Below are positions 46,728 to 59,600 of a DNA stretch of 64,000 nucleotides, one piece after another. This stretch comes from Climacium dendroides (taxonomy: Eukaryota; Streptophyta; Bryopsida; Hypnales; Climaciaceae), in the NCBI GenBank assembly GCA_950106755.1, contig OX467083.1:35893029-35957028 (forward strand). Direction: 5' to 3'. Within the stretch, counting starts at the first letter, position 1. Every line of letters starts with the position of its first letter. A program made the translations under genes and the position numbers. The notes beneath the pieces are model-generated. The model saw only the letters and a list, made by a program, of their open reading frames with translations, made no database searches and was not told where the DNA came from.

Positions 46728-47192
46728 CTCCCTCTATCCCAAAATGATCTTCCTTTTGGCTTTCATTTTTTGTCCCCAAATGATCTTTCTTATTATACCT
46801 TGTGATGTTGGAAATTAGTCAAATTTGGTTTTCGATTGCTATTTGAGACCAACAAAACAACTCCAAAAGTTGTCTCCCTCCATTCATGCAATCATCAATC
46901 AAAAGACAAATGAAATGACTAAAATTGTCAATTGACATTGTTCATTCTTATTAATTGCATCTCCTTGAATATCGCTTGATTGAAGGGGGTGAAGTTTTGG
47001 GAGGTGGAATAAAGGGTTACACATGATTTGGGGACATGTACTAAATGCCTACAAATTGATGACCTCACATTCAACAATTAATTGATGAGTGGTACTCCTT
47101 AAAAATGTCCCCCTAAATCCACTTTTTAATATTCCAATATTACACTTTGAAACATTTTGTCCAACAAGAAGATCATTTTGGGATGGAGGTAG
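46728..47192. mobile_element. Stowaway-like MITE (465 bp)
   Basis: Left end CTCCCTCTATCCCAAAATGA and right end complementary to CTACCTCCATCCCAAAATGA, each next to TA (46,726-46,727 and 47,193-47,194). CTCCCTC termini with TA duplications are typical of Tc1/mariner-derived Stowaway MITEs. It starts 3 bp beyond the right TTAA of the preceding element. Confidence 0.82.
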
Positions 47193-47194
47193 TA

Positions 47195-50100
47195 CCCATT
47201 TGTAAGTTTAGAGCCATTGCCTATAGCTTCCCATCTTCACCCTTCCACGCACCTTAATCATCGAAAAAATGGAGTGGACCATTCATATGTGCTCAATCAA
47301 TAATAAGACTAAATAAAAGTAGAATCTCTCCAAGATCCTTTACGTTTTAGGATAGTTTCAAGGAAGAAGCTGATAAAAGAAGGGAGAGACAAGGACTATT
47401 GACCTTCTATGTTTTAGTTTTTTAGTTTAAAAAAATAAAGAAGGGAACATGTCAAGTTGGAAGACAAATATAGACACTCAATCTTGAAAAGCTTGCATTT
47501 TTTTAAAAGATCTATCATCTCCTTGACAAGTTGAAAAATAGTAGTGAACATGTGCATCATCTTGTCCTTTCCAAAATTGTGATTTTGGAGGTGCATAGAA
47601 ACAAGCTATTATCGGCTCAAGTGGTAGCAACATTGGATTGTGCTAATAGGAAAATGATTCCAATTCTTTGTGTTAGTCACTTCCTCATAGGTTTACACAT
47701 ACTCATGAGTGAGTTGCATCACATGACTAATAAATAATTTTACTATTTTCTATTTACACATACTCATGAGTGAAGCTACACTATATACTATAAAATATTT
47801 ATAGATTCTATTTTGTCAAGTATGACCTATGACATCGTAATATCTCATACAATAAAATATTCTTTGAAAGGACATATTTATACCTTCCTATAATGCCTTT
47901 TTTTAAGCGGACTAAGTTAGCTTTGCATGTCACTTACCTTCAAAACTCATTGTAAAAATTGTCTCTCTTCATAACATTAGGGGTTGTTATACCTTCTCCA
48001 ATAATGAAACTTTTATGAAGAATAAGAAATGGAGTGAAAAGAGAAGTCAATATGCCATGGTTTGCCATGAAAAGGTGTGACTCCCCTTTTTGTGTTGTGT
48101 GGAGAATGAAAATGAAGAATGGAGAATGGGATTTATTAGCAATTCTAGATGTAATTTATTTTCCAATGTGAATTCACTTGAGCGCAAAGAACACGACCAT
48201 AGTTGTACATCTTGAAAACAATACATCTCAAGAGCTAGATGAGGTATTTTTTGAAGCGCAAAACAAAAACGCAATGTTCGTAAGCTAGCTCTCAACAACT
48301 AAACTAAAAAGAAGTAGAAACTAGTTTACATGAGACAAGTGATCTTATAGAATTGTGGATGACTATGAAGGCCTTCACAAAGAAAGCATCGGCGAAGGAA
48401 GTCCTTAAGAAAGCATTGAAGAAAACCAAGTGTAAAAAATTCTATCAAGCTCAATGTGCACAATATTGTAAGAAAACCATCAATACAAGTTCTCCAACAA
48501 CTGAGCTCTCCAACAATGACAAGGGTGAAATTGGTAGTAGAGGTGAAACTAGTGAAAACGAGATGAAAACTTTGCACGCGAATAGTTCTTCACGTCATTC
48601 TTTGATTGCAAAGGAGAAGAATTTGTATTCTCAATCTTCATAGAATGGACTGTCTACAAGTCAAGGACAATGCTACATCCCCATTCTTTGAAAATTGAGA
48701 ATGAAGAGAAGGTGTGACAATCCCTAATTGTGTAACCATGCAATGATCTTCTCCATGCTATGAAGATATTATGCTTTGCTAAATACCTAGGAAGTACTTA
48801 TCAACAATTAAAATTAGGATTGGGGTTGGCCAAGGAGCCACATAAGACAATTTTGTTCACTGTAATCTCCTTTTCTAGGATGCAAAAGAGACCCCTGCCT
48901 CATTGGTAAACAATGTTCTGTCCCTTCATCTTTCTACCCACGGTGCTTTTTATTCAGTGGTGAGTGCGCATGGTTGGTATTCCCTCCCCTGTTGCCCCTT
49001 GCGACCTGGCTTCCTGAAGCGCCGCCACTCACCAAAGCCCTTCATCACTCTTGCAGACCGAAAAGGAGACTTCTTGGTGGATCCGCGAGATCCACAGCTT
49101 CCACGTTGGTGGGGTGGGGTGGGGTCCTTCCCCATCTCGCAGGCATCATCATCTCTCTCCAGTCTCCACAGTCTCCACAGTCTCCAGTTGACTAAGCTAT
49201 CCCGGCATTCAGTTGCGTGGTACTGTAAGTTAGTGGAGAGACTTCTGATTTTCAACCAGCATCCAGTGCTTTCCAGGTTACAGGGAGGAAAAACGGAACA
49301 CTGCAGCCGGTGATTACGACGGTTTTCCAAAACAGCTGGATACCTCGGATTTCGAGTCTAGGGTAGGGAACAATAATCAGTGAGTCGTCAGTGCCACAAG
49401 AAGCTCACTTTGTAACGAGACCCAATAGGGAAGGGAAGGGAAGCTTCGGTCGTCAAGACAGGGAGTCGAAGAGACGTGGAGCTGTCTCTTGTTGCTGGGC
49501 ATGGTCAGGCAGCTCATTGCAGCGCATGTGGCCGGTGTCCTGCTTGACATGCCGACTCTGTTCTCGGCCCCAACTTCTTCTTCCTCCTCTCTTCAAGGCA
49601 GAGAAATTGGCATTGCCAGGGAGACTGAGATGGCAATGTGTGCTGGGGTGGGTGAAGTAAAAGAAATAGGTGAGTGCAGGGTCGGGACAAGTACTCGCAC
49701 AAAGAGAGTAAGCTTATTAAATAACTGAAGCTTAGGGCGAATGAGGGAAGAAGGAAGGAAGGGAGTTGGAGAGAGGGAATGGCAGGTTTTATGCAGGACA
49801 AGGGACCTGCACATTCCTGACTGTCCTGACGAAGTCTGCGTGGCTGCTGCTATCACTCGACCTACTTGTTTCGTAGCTTTGCTCTGTACTGTACTTGCCA
49901 GGGCGTTCCTTCTGCACCTGCCCAGCTACTCTGTTCTATGTCGGTAACAGAGCCTCAGTCTGACATCAGCCTTCCATCATCTCCTACTCTCTTGGTTTCG
50001 TCTTTTGCTTCTACAACAAGCCCTGAGTAGTGACTTAAGCTAGTGCAGTCAGTAGTGCTCCCTCGGGCATTCGCCTGTCTCCTCGCTGTTGCCATTGTTG

Positions 50101-50628
50101 GTTTGAGTGCACCCAAGCTAATTTGCAGTCCAGCTCCACCTCGCCAGAAACTGTCCATCTTGGGGTTCCTCTTTGGCTAGCTAGTTCGCAACTCACGCGC
50201 ATCCTCTGACATTGTCCAATAGTTTGTTACACAGAGAGCAGTCGGTTGCAGTACATCGCACGTTGGGGGTTCGTTTGTCATTTTCGTCCTTGCTGGATTC
50301 TTCTGGCTCTTTCAGTATCTTGTCCGTTCTGTCCCAGCCAGAAAATTTCCGACTTGGGGGTCGAAATCACTGGCTGGGCTGTAACGAGCTTGTAAGCTTG
50401 CCACTGATTTGGGGAGATCTTTTTTTAGGGTATTGGAGAGACCAGTGACTCTGTGAGCTTCTTCACTCCAGATTAGGTTGAGTGGGGTTTTGAGTGTCCT
50501 TCTTTCCAGGACATGGTTCCAGTGTGCATCTCGGGCGGCGAGCTTGTTGACTGGTACGATGCTATCATGTTGTATTTCTTAGGTGTTGTGGGTCCCGGCG
50601 TGTTTGAGGATATAACAAAGCTACAGGG
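47195..50628. other. Intergenic DNA and distal upstream region of the NRL gene
   Basis: No supported gene to about 48,900. An open frame at 48,353-48,643 (+) begins MWMTMKAFTKKASAKEVLKK but lacks a domain. Base composition becomes more balanced from about 48,900, the probable promoter and 5' leader of the NRL gene; a transcription start cannot be placed by eye. Confidence 0.45.
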
Positions 50629-50772
50629 ATGGAGATTCTAGCTCAGGAGAAAAGGATTCATATCGTTAACTATGGGGTTCCTCCTCTGGAGATTGAGGAA
50701 CCGAGCAGCCCTGTCTTGGAGGGTGCGGGCCTTGGTGTAGCCCTATCTCACACGTTCTTGTTCCAAGATTGA
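50629..50772 (+). CDS. Candidate upstream ORF in the NRL 5' leader (47 residues)
   Basis: ATG at 50,629 opens MEILAQEKRIHIVNYGVPPL and ends at TGA 50,770-50,772, about 380 bp before the NRL start. It could be an upstream ORF affecting translation if the leader covers it. No homology is recognised and its presence in the transcript is assumed. Confidence 0.3.
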   Translation: MEILAQEKRIHIVNYGVPPLEIEEPSSPVLEGAGLGVALSHTFLFQD

Positions 50773-51151
50773 GAATGCATCAGGAAAATTGTCGTAACCT
50801 ACCACTCAATCAAACCAAGATGGGCAATTTTTTCTGCAATCTTCATTGTTTGCGTTCGTAGTTGACAATAGGTGCTCCAGGACTTGTAGAATCTATTGCA
50901 TACCCTGGAGGCTATGCTTTTTGTACCTGGCCGGCAGGTGTAGAACGGGTGAATATGTCCTTTGCTGGCTATGGTGATGGCTTCCCCTCAAGCCCCCTTT
51001 TTTTGCTGAGAAGAGCCCTCTTCTTTAGCATAGGATGATATGCTGGTAGAATAGGGCAGTTTCATTACGAAACTAGAAGTAGGGATCGGGTGACAGGTCA
51101 GAATTTCAGTGGGATACTGGATTACAGTGTCGGACAACGCAGCTTCATACG

Positions 51152-54100
51152 ATGAAGTTCATGAGGTTGGGCTCACGGCCGGACTTCTTTACCACTCACG
51201 GCAATGTCACGTAAGCTTTATTCTTTCTTTTTTCCTCATTTTTCTCACTTTTCAAATTTAATGCAATGCCTAAACATGTGATATATTAGAATGATTTAGG
51301 TAATAGCGCACTAGACAACGTAAGGCTCTCCAAGGCAGGCGGTCAGTCATCGTAGATGAGACATTGATACAAATAAAAGAGGTGTTGCCATAATTCAATT
51401 CTAACAACAAATCTTGACGTAATAAATTTCGTAATGAAAACGGAGTCTATTTGGAGTGAACATAAGTTGGCTTCTTTTAAAAAAAATTCAGATGCAAACG
51501 AAGATGAGCACTGTCCACTATCACGACCTAATGACAATCTCGCCATTACATCAGTTAGACGTGCACAATTCAATTTGATTCAGAAATTTCTCCAGTGTTC
51601 GGAAGTGTCCGGATATTTGATTTTCTCTCTCCTAGATTACGTGGCCTCCTCGTATCTTTGGTACTAGATTTCGTGCAGGGTCTATCTATTTGCCGTCGGT
51701 CTGTTTGAGAAACGAGTTCAGATGCATTCTAGAAGATATTTAGGAAGGTGGTCTTCAGTGTATTCGTCTCCCTGTGGTTGCCGACATAATTTATGATGTT
51801 TTTGTGAGAAAGATGATGATTTTTGTCAAACTGCAGGTCGGTGAAATCGGATCTTACGAGTGACATTGTTCTCGACGTGGATGGGCACAAGTTCAATCTT
51901 CACCTGGTATGGGAATTAACCGTGATTCTGCTATGAGATTTCTCTAAAATTACAGTATGAGTATAAACATATGTTTTTAAAACCCTATCTTTGTCAATTT
52001 GGCCCATTTTGATGGGCAACAGCTTCTGTTTTTTTGTTCTTGAGAAGTTTTAAATTGTGCCTTTGAAAGATAGGAAGAATCCAGGTTTAAGGTATTTGGG
52101 GTGATCAGCAACAAGCACCAGTGTTTTCATATTCTGTTATCGGCTTGGCAGTTTCCACTTTTAGCGAGGTGCGGAGCGCTGAATAATCTTGTCACGGAGG
52201 CAGTGGAAGCGGGTGAATCTGAAGTTATAATCGAGGACTTCCCTGGAAGCGCGGAATGTTTTGAAGTGTGTGCCAAATTCTGCTATGGTGTTACCATAAC
52301 CCTAAATGCACACAATGTAGGCGAGGTCCGATGTGCAGCGGAGTATCTCAAGATGTCCGAGATGGTAGAGAAGAGCAATCTCATCTACAAACTGGAAGTT
52401 TTTCTGAATTCATCCATCTTACGAGGCTGGAAGGACTCCATTATCTGCCTTCAGAGCAGTAAAGACTATCAGCCTTGGTCTGAAGATTTGCAAGTGAGTC
52501 ACAAAACTGAGAACCTCACCCTTCCCTCACTGCATCCCAGTCAGTGGATACCTGTCCCAATGGTCCACTTTGCCGTGTCTAGAATGATTCATGCCTAAAA
52601 ATTTCAGCATTGGTTTTATCTTTCCCTCTCCTTTCGGATAATCGAGGAGTATGGATAGAGGATACCATTTGTGTTTCTTCAAACCTTTAACATTCGTGGT
52701 AGTGTGACCTTCGGGAGATGTTTAGAGCAATGGAGACATCCTTGGGTACAACAGATGGCCAAATCTTTTTGAGATCAAATTTTCATCAATGCGTACGAAT
52801 TTCTTTGCTACTTCGAAGTAGGAGGTTGTAGACCACTAAAACTGACAGTAGACAAGCCCATTTCCATTCAAAGATCATTAGTCAAATCAGTCTTACACCA
52901 CTTACTAACAGTCCAAGCAAGTGTGTTAATAGATGAGTTGCTGATGTTAATAGATGAGTTGCTGATGGTAACCGGGGTCAGCATAGGAGATCGAATCAGG
53001 TCCTAAAACGGCTTTACTACTCTCCACGTAAACGCGTTTGTAGCAATCACCTTGCTTAGTAAAGGATTCTTTTTTTCAAAATTTATATCAATGTAAGGTA
53101 GAGGCTCCATTGACCATACAGGTGAGATGTGAATTGTGCTAACTGTGAAAATACTTAATCTCTTGACATTTGTTTTTTTGCAATTGATTTTTAGCTTAAC
53201 ACAAAATCAATGTGCAAAATTTAGATGACACTAGTTTCTAGGTTGTTGAATGGAGAGACTCAAAGTTCACGTATCTGGTGAATGGAAACTTTACATTATA
53301 GGATGCTTCAAATGTCATATCAATGTACCTCAATTCTGAATGGGTGGCGTCCGCTCGACCTCTGCGACAGATAATCAGTCGATGCATCGAGTCCATCTCC
53401 TCCAAAATGGTGGTGGATCCCGTGATGGTGGACTGGTCCTTCTCCTATTCCCGAGTGTCCATAGCCCTGGACCATGTTTCAGTGAGTCAGCCAGCTAGCC
53501 CCAGCACATGGACCGGCGTGCCGGGGTGCCCTGCCTGGATGTCGCCCGTGCCGAAGGACTGGTGGGTGGAGGATATCTGCGACCTGGACATCGACCTGTT
53601 CTGGAGAGTCATGGCTGCCGCCATAGCCAAAGGAGTTACGAGCGAATTAGTTGTCGAGGCGCTCAAAGTTTATGCGCAGCGGTGGTTACCCGGAGTTTCA
53701 GACGAACTCAGCATAGAGGACAGCACACAAGGGGCACGCTTACCTGTAGACTACATGGTGGAAGCTCAAAAACACAAGCAAATGCTGGAAACTATTGTCA
53801 GTCTGCTTCCAGTTGAGGGGGACTTCTCTTCCTGCAGTTTTCTGCTGAAGCTCCTCAAGGCCGCCACCTTCCTGAACGCGTCCCCATCTACCAAAGAGGA
53901 CTTGACCAAGAGGATTGGACTGCAACTCGAGGAGGCTTCCTTGCGGGATCTGTTGATTCCGTCTCCGGCGTATGTAAACGAGATGTATGATGTGGACGTG
54001 GTGATGCAAATTGTGGAACACTATCTTTTGCAGAATCGTAGTTCTCCTTCCACTCCACCGGCGGATCCGTTCAGGGTCGTTCCTCGGGAGAGGCTGCGCA

Positions 54101-55891
54101 GGACACGGTCTACTGAGAGTATTGACTTGGTGGAGAGCCGGCACAGCCATGACTCCAAGCAGAAAGTTGCAAAGCTTATTGACGGGTACTTGGCTGAAAT
54201 TGCAAGGGATCCCAACCTTCCTGTTGTGAAATTTATGCATCTGGCAGAGTCCATTCCTGACTTTGCGCGCCCTTTTCACGATGGGTTGTATCGCGCTGTT
54301 GACATGTATCTCAAGGTCAGTCTACTGGACTGGTAAACTCTTTTTTTCTTTACTTTTTGACCTTTCTAGAGCTTAGCCAAACTCGAAGTAGCAAGTCTGG
54401 CTTGAAGCTAATAGTTGATTGGAGTAGATTCTATATTGATAGTTCAAAAATGTAGGATACATTGATACACTATGTTCCTGAATGATTTATTTTATTCATT
54501 TGAATTCTTATAGATATGGAAGCTGCCACTTTTGTCCATTTGAACTCTCGGGTTAATGAAATTTTACATCACGTGGTGAGATTCGTGAGCTGAAATTCTG
54601 TGGAAATCGTTGTTCACTTTGGTATTTTTCTCTGCAACGTAGCTCACGACTTGGGTGACTCGACAGGAACATCCAGGGCTAGGCAAGAGCGACAAAAAAA
54701 AGATCTGCAGATTGATGGACTGCAGAAAGTTGTCGGTGGATGCGTGTATGCATGCTGCACAGAATGAGCGCTTGCCTCTCCGCACGGTTGTACAGGTTGG
54801 TGCACGAACCCTTTCATTCCATCCTTTCCGTTAGAGGATACTACTTGAAGCGCCCCATATATACTTTATGTTACACACTTTATGTTACATTTTCGAGTAA
54901 GGTAGCGACACCTCGAATCGTCCATATAAGCGTTTCAGTGTCTTACGTGTGGCCACATCGGGAAAATTTTGTCCAAGCAGTTTAGCAAATTGTAGTGAAA
55001 GATGTTGCAACTAGATTCTGGATTTTTTGCTCCTCGGAGAATATGTTATAAATTTTCAAAAGCGACACATTGTAGGCTTACAATGGGTCATTGACATAGT
55101 AGGAAACAACATATTTGGACCTTGAAGCAACAGAGAGTGATGCACACCTAAATTGCGGCACCCCTGAATAGCCACTTTGATAATCTACTCAAGTTAGGAG
55201 ACTGATGGTTTTTGCTTGCAGATTTGGTTGCTAATAGGAAAAAAATAGAAGTTTGGTTTAGGTACCTGGCAGTTCAAGGTGCCACTACCATATTTGCTAC
55301 TTATTTCCAATGATATCTTTTGAAGCATTTAGAACATTTTGGGTGTACTGAAGGCCATCAAAGCATGTGGTACATTAGTACCCTCTCCAGTGACTCTATT
55401 GCATGCAAGTTGATTTCCGAATTCTGTGGTTTCTGTGGTTTCTGCAGGTGCTATTTTTTGAGCAAGTGCGGTCAGCATCGAGTGGAGGCTACGGTGTGAG
55501 CACCATGCCTAGCAATATTCGTGCACTTATGGGCCACGAATCGAGCGACGACAGAAGCTGTTCGGATATGCACACGGAGAATGCCCCCTCCGTCTCCGCT
55601 TCGGCTGACGGCGGCTATGTTCTGCACCAAGACTTTTCCTTCTTGAAGGACGAATTGGTTAGTCTCAAAACTCGGATTGCCGAGGCCGAGAATCGCACCT
55701 CTTTCGCTCATGACCCTTTGAAACCCGCCCACCGTAAAAGCATCTTTGCCAAGCCCAAGAAGTTTTTGCAAAAACTGTTCAACAAGAAGGTGTCCAACTC
55801 CGCCTCGTCCAAGGATATGGACTCGGAAACGCAGTCTGTGCGAGAGTCGACGACTGCAATGCTCCGGCGACGCCATTCCATGATGACTTGA
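51152..55891 (+). CDS. NPH3/RPT2-like (NRL) family protein, BTB-NPH3
   Basis: Six exons: 51,152-51,210, 51,837-51,906, 52,152-52,493, 53,371-54,315, 54,667-54,795 and 55,448-55,891; GT-AG introns, frame open, ~662 residues. The start [19 protein letters not shown] matches the MKFMKLG opening of many NRL proteins, notably the NPY group. A BTB domain covers residues ~25-130 ([26 protein letters not shown]). The NPH3 domain covers ~190-520 ([63 protein letters not shown]). Next come a short coiled coil ([19 protein letters not shown]) and a basic C-terminus ending [11 protein letters not shown] proteins are plasma-membrane-associated adaptors, often with CUL3 ligases, in phototropin or auxin-transport signalling. 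The gene looks intact; which subgroup it belongs to is unresolved. Confidence 0.95.
52923..52967. repeat. 22-bp direct duplication in NRL intron 3
   Basis: TGTTAATAGATGAGTTGCTGA occurs twice in direct succession within the 877-bp intron. Confidence 0.85.
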
Positions 55892-58070
55892 GCAATGCTG
55901 CTACCAATTTTGGCAGTTTTTCTTCTAATCAACTGCTCTGTAACTTCAGTGGCCACCTGGAGGCTGCCTGGAGCTTGACATTGCAATGGCAAGCTACAAA
56001 GGAGACCGATCAGCAAGTATCAATCCCGTAAATACGCTTTGAAGATTTCTTCTACTTTCCACCCTGCAGAACACAAAACGGAGCTGAGGATCTGTTCTAC
56101 CATGGTCTTCCTATTCTTGAATACAACAGGCAATGGATGCTGGAATAGCTTCATTGGACGAAAGAGATGAGACCATTTTACCTGTCAAGCAGTCAATTCT
56201 TCAACGTGGACATGGGGTTTGTTTGCTGCTGAAGGCAAACCCTGTCATCTGCTAATGCAAACCATCTCAAGTGTGTCCTCAAGAAGCTCGGTGCAGCAAA
56301 TTGCTTTCCAGCAATGAAATGAACAATTGAGAGATGAAGGTGATGAACTTTGAGTGCTGGAATTGATGTGTTGATCAACCTTGTATGTCTCCTGCTGCTG
56401 CAGGTGTTGTACTATCTGTACTATACCATTTCATCTTGTGTGTGGGCAATTTACCCACCCCAAAATCAATGGGCATAACTTAGCTCTAGACACCCAATTA
56501 GACAGGCCCAAAGTTTCTTGCATGCATGCTGTACTAAAACAGAACACATACATGACTTGGCTGCAATCAAATGGTGACAATTGTGGCAAGATTACTGTTT
56601 GGGAGGGCCTCTAGGTTGATCACCCAAAGCCAGGATCATGTGATCATGGCTAATCCAGTGTACTCTTAACTGTTTTTGCAGTGATGGCGTTTTAAACTAT
56701 GATTTTGAATGCAGTGCCAAATCTTGGGGAGTTGGGATTCCAGCGGATGTTGGCAGCTGCACTGCTGCAGAAGGGCGCTCTTTCTGCCAGACCCTGGTGC
56801 TTGTTCTTCTTCTGCAGGACAGGACACACACATTTGGTACTTTGGCTTGCTTTGGAAATTGATGGTTGATTTCTGCCACCGTTTGATATGTCCCATGTGA
56901 TTTGCGGCCTTCCGTCATGTGATCACACATGCTTGTGTGCCTGCAGTCGCGTTGCCACACTTGGATTGCTGCAAATTATGGCTTCCAAATTGTGTTGTAC
57001 AGCTTCTGATCATCACATTCCCAGCCACATGCACCAAAAAAGGAGAGATGTTTGTCATCCTTGTGGCAGGTGCATAACCCAGTGAAGAAGACAAAAGGGT
57101 GCACTATGCAGTTGTATGATTGTGCTGCTGGGTCCAGCTACATAGGTATTGCCACAAACATGAAAGACAAACAATGAATATACACAAGTAAAATGGGAAG
57201 AGGAAGAAGCTGTACCTACTTTGGCACAGTAGGTAATTCCAATCCAAACTCACTGATTTTTCAATGCAGCTATGTGAGTAGGCCATCAACAGTACACACT
57301 ATTGAAGTCTCTCTTTTTGCCCATAGTTGGCAAGCAATTGCTTCAGAAATCTGGACTAAGTGAGTTCAACAATCACAAGTGTGGGAATCAAATTGACCCA
57401 TAGTGACACTCTATAAACTCACTCCTTCAAGAGCCATCCATTAGCACACAATTGAACTCAAGCTTCCAAAGTTGCATTGAGGAGAGCATTCCTTCCAGCA
57501 TTTGATATCAAACAGCAAAGGCCTTTGTTGTCCCCATTCACTGCAGAATATAAATTGAGATGGACTTGGATGGATAGATCAAATCCGTCAAAGAGTGCGT
57601 TGTCAAATATAACTCTCTTCTCCTCCAAATTAGATCAAACTCATCAAGTTTTGGAGGTCTATAAATTAATGGGGTTGCAACTGAACCACACTCCCTCTTT
57701 CCAACTATATTGTGCCATTTGGCAATGAAAGTGATTGGAGATTTTTAAAAATTGAAGTTGAATCTCATAAGTAGGAGATTCACTAAGTTATGATTATTTA
57801 ATATCAACAATCTAAATATAGAAATCTAACAATAAATTGTGAATGATCAAAAAAGACACTAAACCATCTCTATATGAAGTCATTGGGTGGAATTGTTGAA
57901 CAAGTGTCATTCTACAAATTCACCATTTTGGTATTCATTGTATTCTTTCAAAAGTGTCTATACTACTCCATACCAATTATTAATACGCTACTAGAATGAA
58001 CTTCAAAAGTGAATATCTTTGGAGAGGCAATCAAAAGTGCCTACTTCTACTTCAACATGCCTTCTTTTTA
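55892..58070. other. NRL 3' UTR and downstream intergenic DNA
   Basis: The 3' UTR should start at 55,892; no polyadenylation site can be assigned with confidence. Open frames on both strands to 57,730 are short and without domains. From 57,730 the DNA is AT-rich. Confidence 0.5.
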
Positions 58071-58151
58071 TTCCCTTTGTTTCACAATAAAAGCTATGTT
58101 TCTTTTATAAAATACAAAGGAAACATTGCTTTTATTGTGAAATAGAGGGAG
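58071..58151. mobile_element. Stowaway-like mini-MITE (81 bp)
   Basis: Left TTCCCTTTGTTTCACAATAA, right complementary to CTCCCTCTATTTCACAATAA, next to TA on both sides. It is a short hairpin of two ~35-bp arms. Confidence 0.8.
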
Positions 58152-58739
58152 TACTTTCAAAGACAATACACATTATTCTTTAATCTAAATTTCAAAGAAT
58201 TTTTGTGCATGTGTAATCAAGTGGCAATAATGGATACTCATACTTTAACAACAATATTGGAATCCATTTGCAATGTAGATATGTAAATAGGTCCCCCGCT
58301 TGAAACCAAGATATTATACTTGATATGCACCATGAATCGGAAGTACACCCAAAATTGTTATTGACTCAAAACCACCACATCTAGATTCAATCTCATAATG
58401 AAGACATCGATTCTGAAGATGCACATCATTTGAACTCCAAAGCCCAATGTCAAGATTTTTGAAAATTTGCAACTTATTCATACAGTGTTCAAACAATGCA
58501 TACTAAAATGCATTGAAATCCTCTTTTAATTGCCAATTAGGTCCAATAGAAATAAATTTGGTCACGTTATTAATTGCAATCAGTAGTGAGTATACCTTAC
58601 TCCTCATGTGATTCTTGGCTCCTCCCAAAATGCCACGTGAGTTGATGTCGATGAGTAGTTAGCAACTCTTGGTCATGCCAAATAGCCCAAGGGTGGGTTT
58701 GGTTGTTCCTTCCTAAATAAATTTTTTGTCATTCCCACA

Positions 58740-59004
58740 GGTGGAACCTGTCAACTGTTTCCTCGAGAGGCCAGCCACTCAATTCAAGTCCTGGTGGGTG
58801 GGCGAAAATGATCGAGATTGGAACTCCGTGAGGCCGGCCTCACCACAACTCTTTCATGGGGCACCCACTCGTGATATGAGGAAATACACGTCATGTACAA
58901 GAGTACGGGAATTCAATTTCGGTCATTCTTGCACAGTGCTTGCTGCTACCCAAATTGGGTACCCTGCCTGGACACCTGATGTTCAAATTCTTCCAGTTAA
59001 ATAA
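58740..59004 (+). CDS. Unassigned open frame, possible exon relic
   Basis: Behind a good acceptor-like sequence (CATTCCCACAG, to about 58,740) one frame reads VEPVNCFLERPATQFKSWWV, then GENDRDWNSVRPASPQLFHG and ends at TAA about 59,002. Composition is protein-like, but no domain is recognised and no partner exon found. It may be an exon fragment left by a transposon or old gene. Confidence 0.3.
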
Positions 59005-59038
59005 TAATTTGGGGCTTTTGCTATTACATGAATATCAC

Positions 59039-59600
59039 TTAACCCGTAAAGTCCCAAAGTCCCTACGGGGGACTCTGGGGATTTGAGGTAGGTTCGTGTG
59101 ATCTCAGTTTTTGACATAATTTTTTGAAACTTTTTTTAATGTAGGAAATCAGATTAGCTTTCTTGGAATATAATTTTTATTTCAATTGGTGCCCGGAAAC
59201 AAAAGTTATGCCACTATGAGTCCAAAAAGCAACTCAAGGGACAGCCCAAAAAAAAATCACAAAAAGTTGGATTTTTTTTTAAATTTTAAATTTTTTTTCT
59301 CAAAGATTATATTTTTGTTTACATCTGAAGCTTTGATTCATTCCATTTGGACTAGTGATGAGAAAGTCATGGACAATCTTAGTTTTCAAGCAATCTAAGC
59401 ATCTTCTTAAAAAAAAGCTTGAATTCGTCAATTTAAATGCAAATATCTTGCAATCTAGAAGGTCAAAGTTCTTGAATTTTTTCCACGCATTTTTATACTA
59501 ATTTAGTACAAGATCTCTTTGGTGGGATTGGAGAAATGTCTCTTCAATTGTACCATACATGATCTCATCAATTGCACTAATAATTTAGGGTGTTATAGAT
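59039..59600. mobile_element. TTAA-family MITE, degraded copy
   Basis: Begins TTAACCCGTAAAGTCCCA. Internal sequence resembles the 43,496 copy in inverted order (GCAAATATCTTGCAATCTAG). The right end is unclear; TTTAGGGTGTTA near 59,588 is a candidate. Confidence 0.5.

Noticed and set aside
48353..48643. Lys-rich 96-residue frame as a host gene
   Set aside because: No domain or splice partner; the opposite strand is equally open, which suggests chance.
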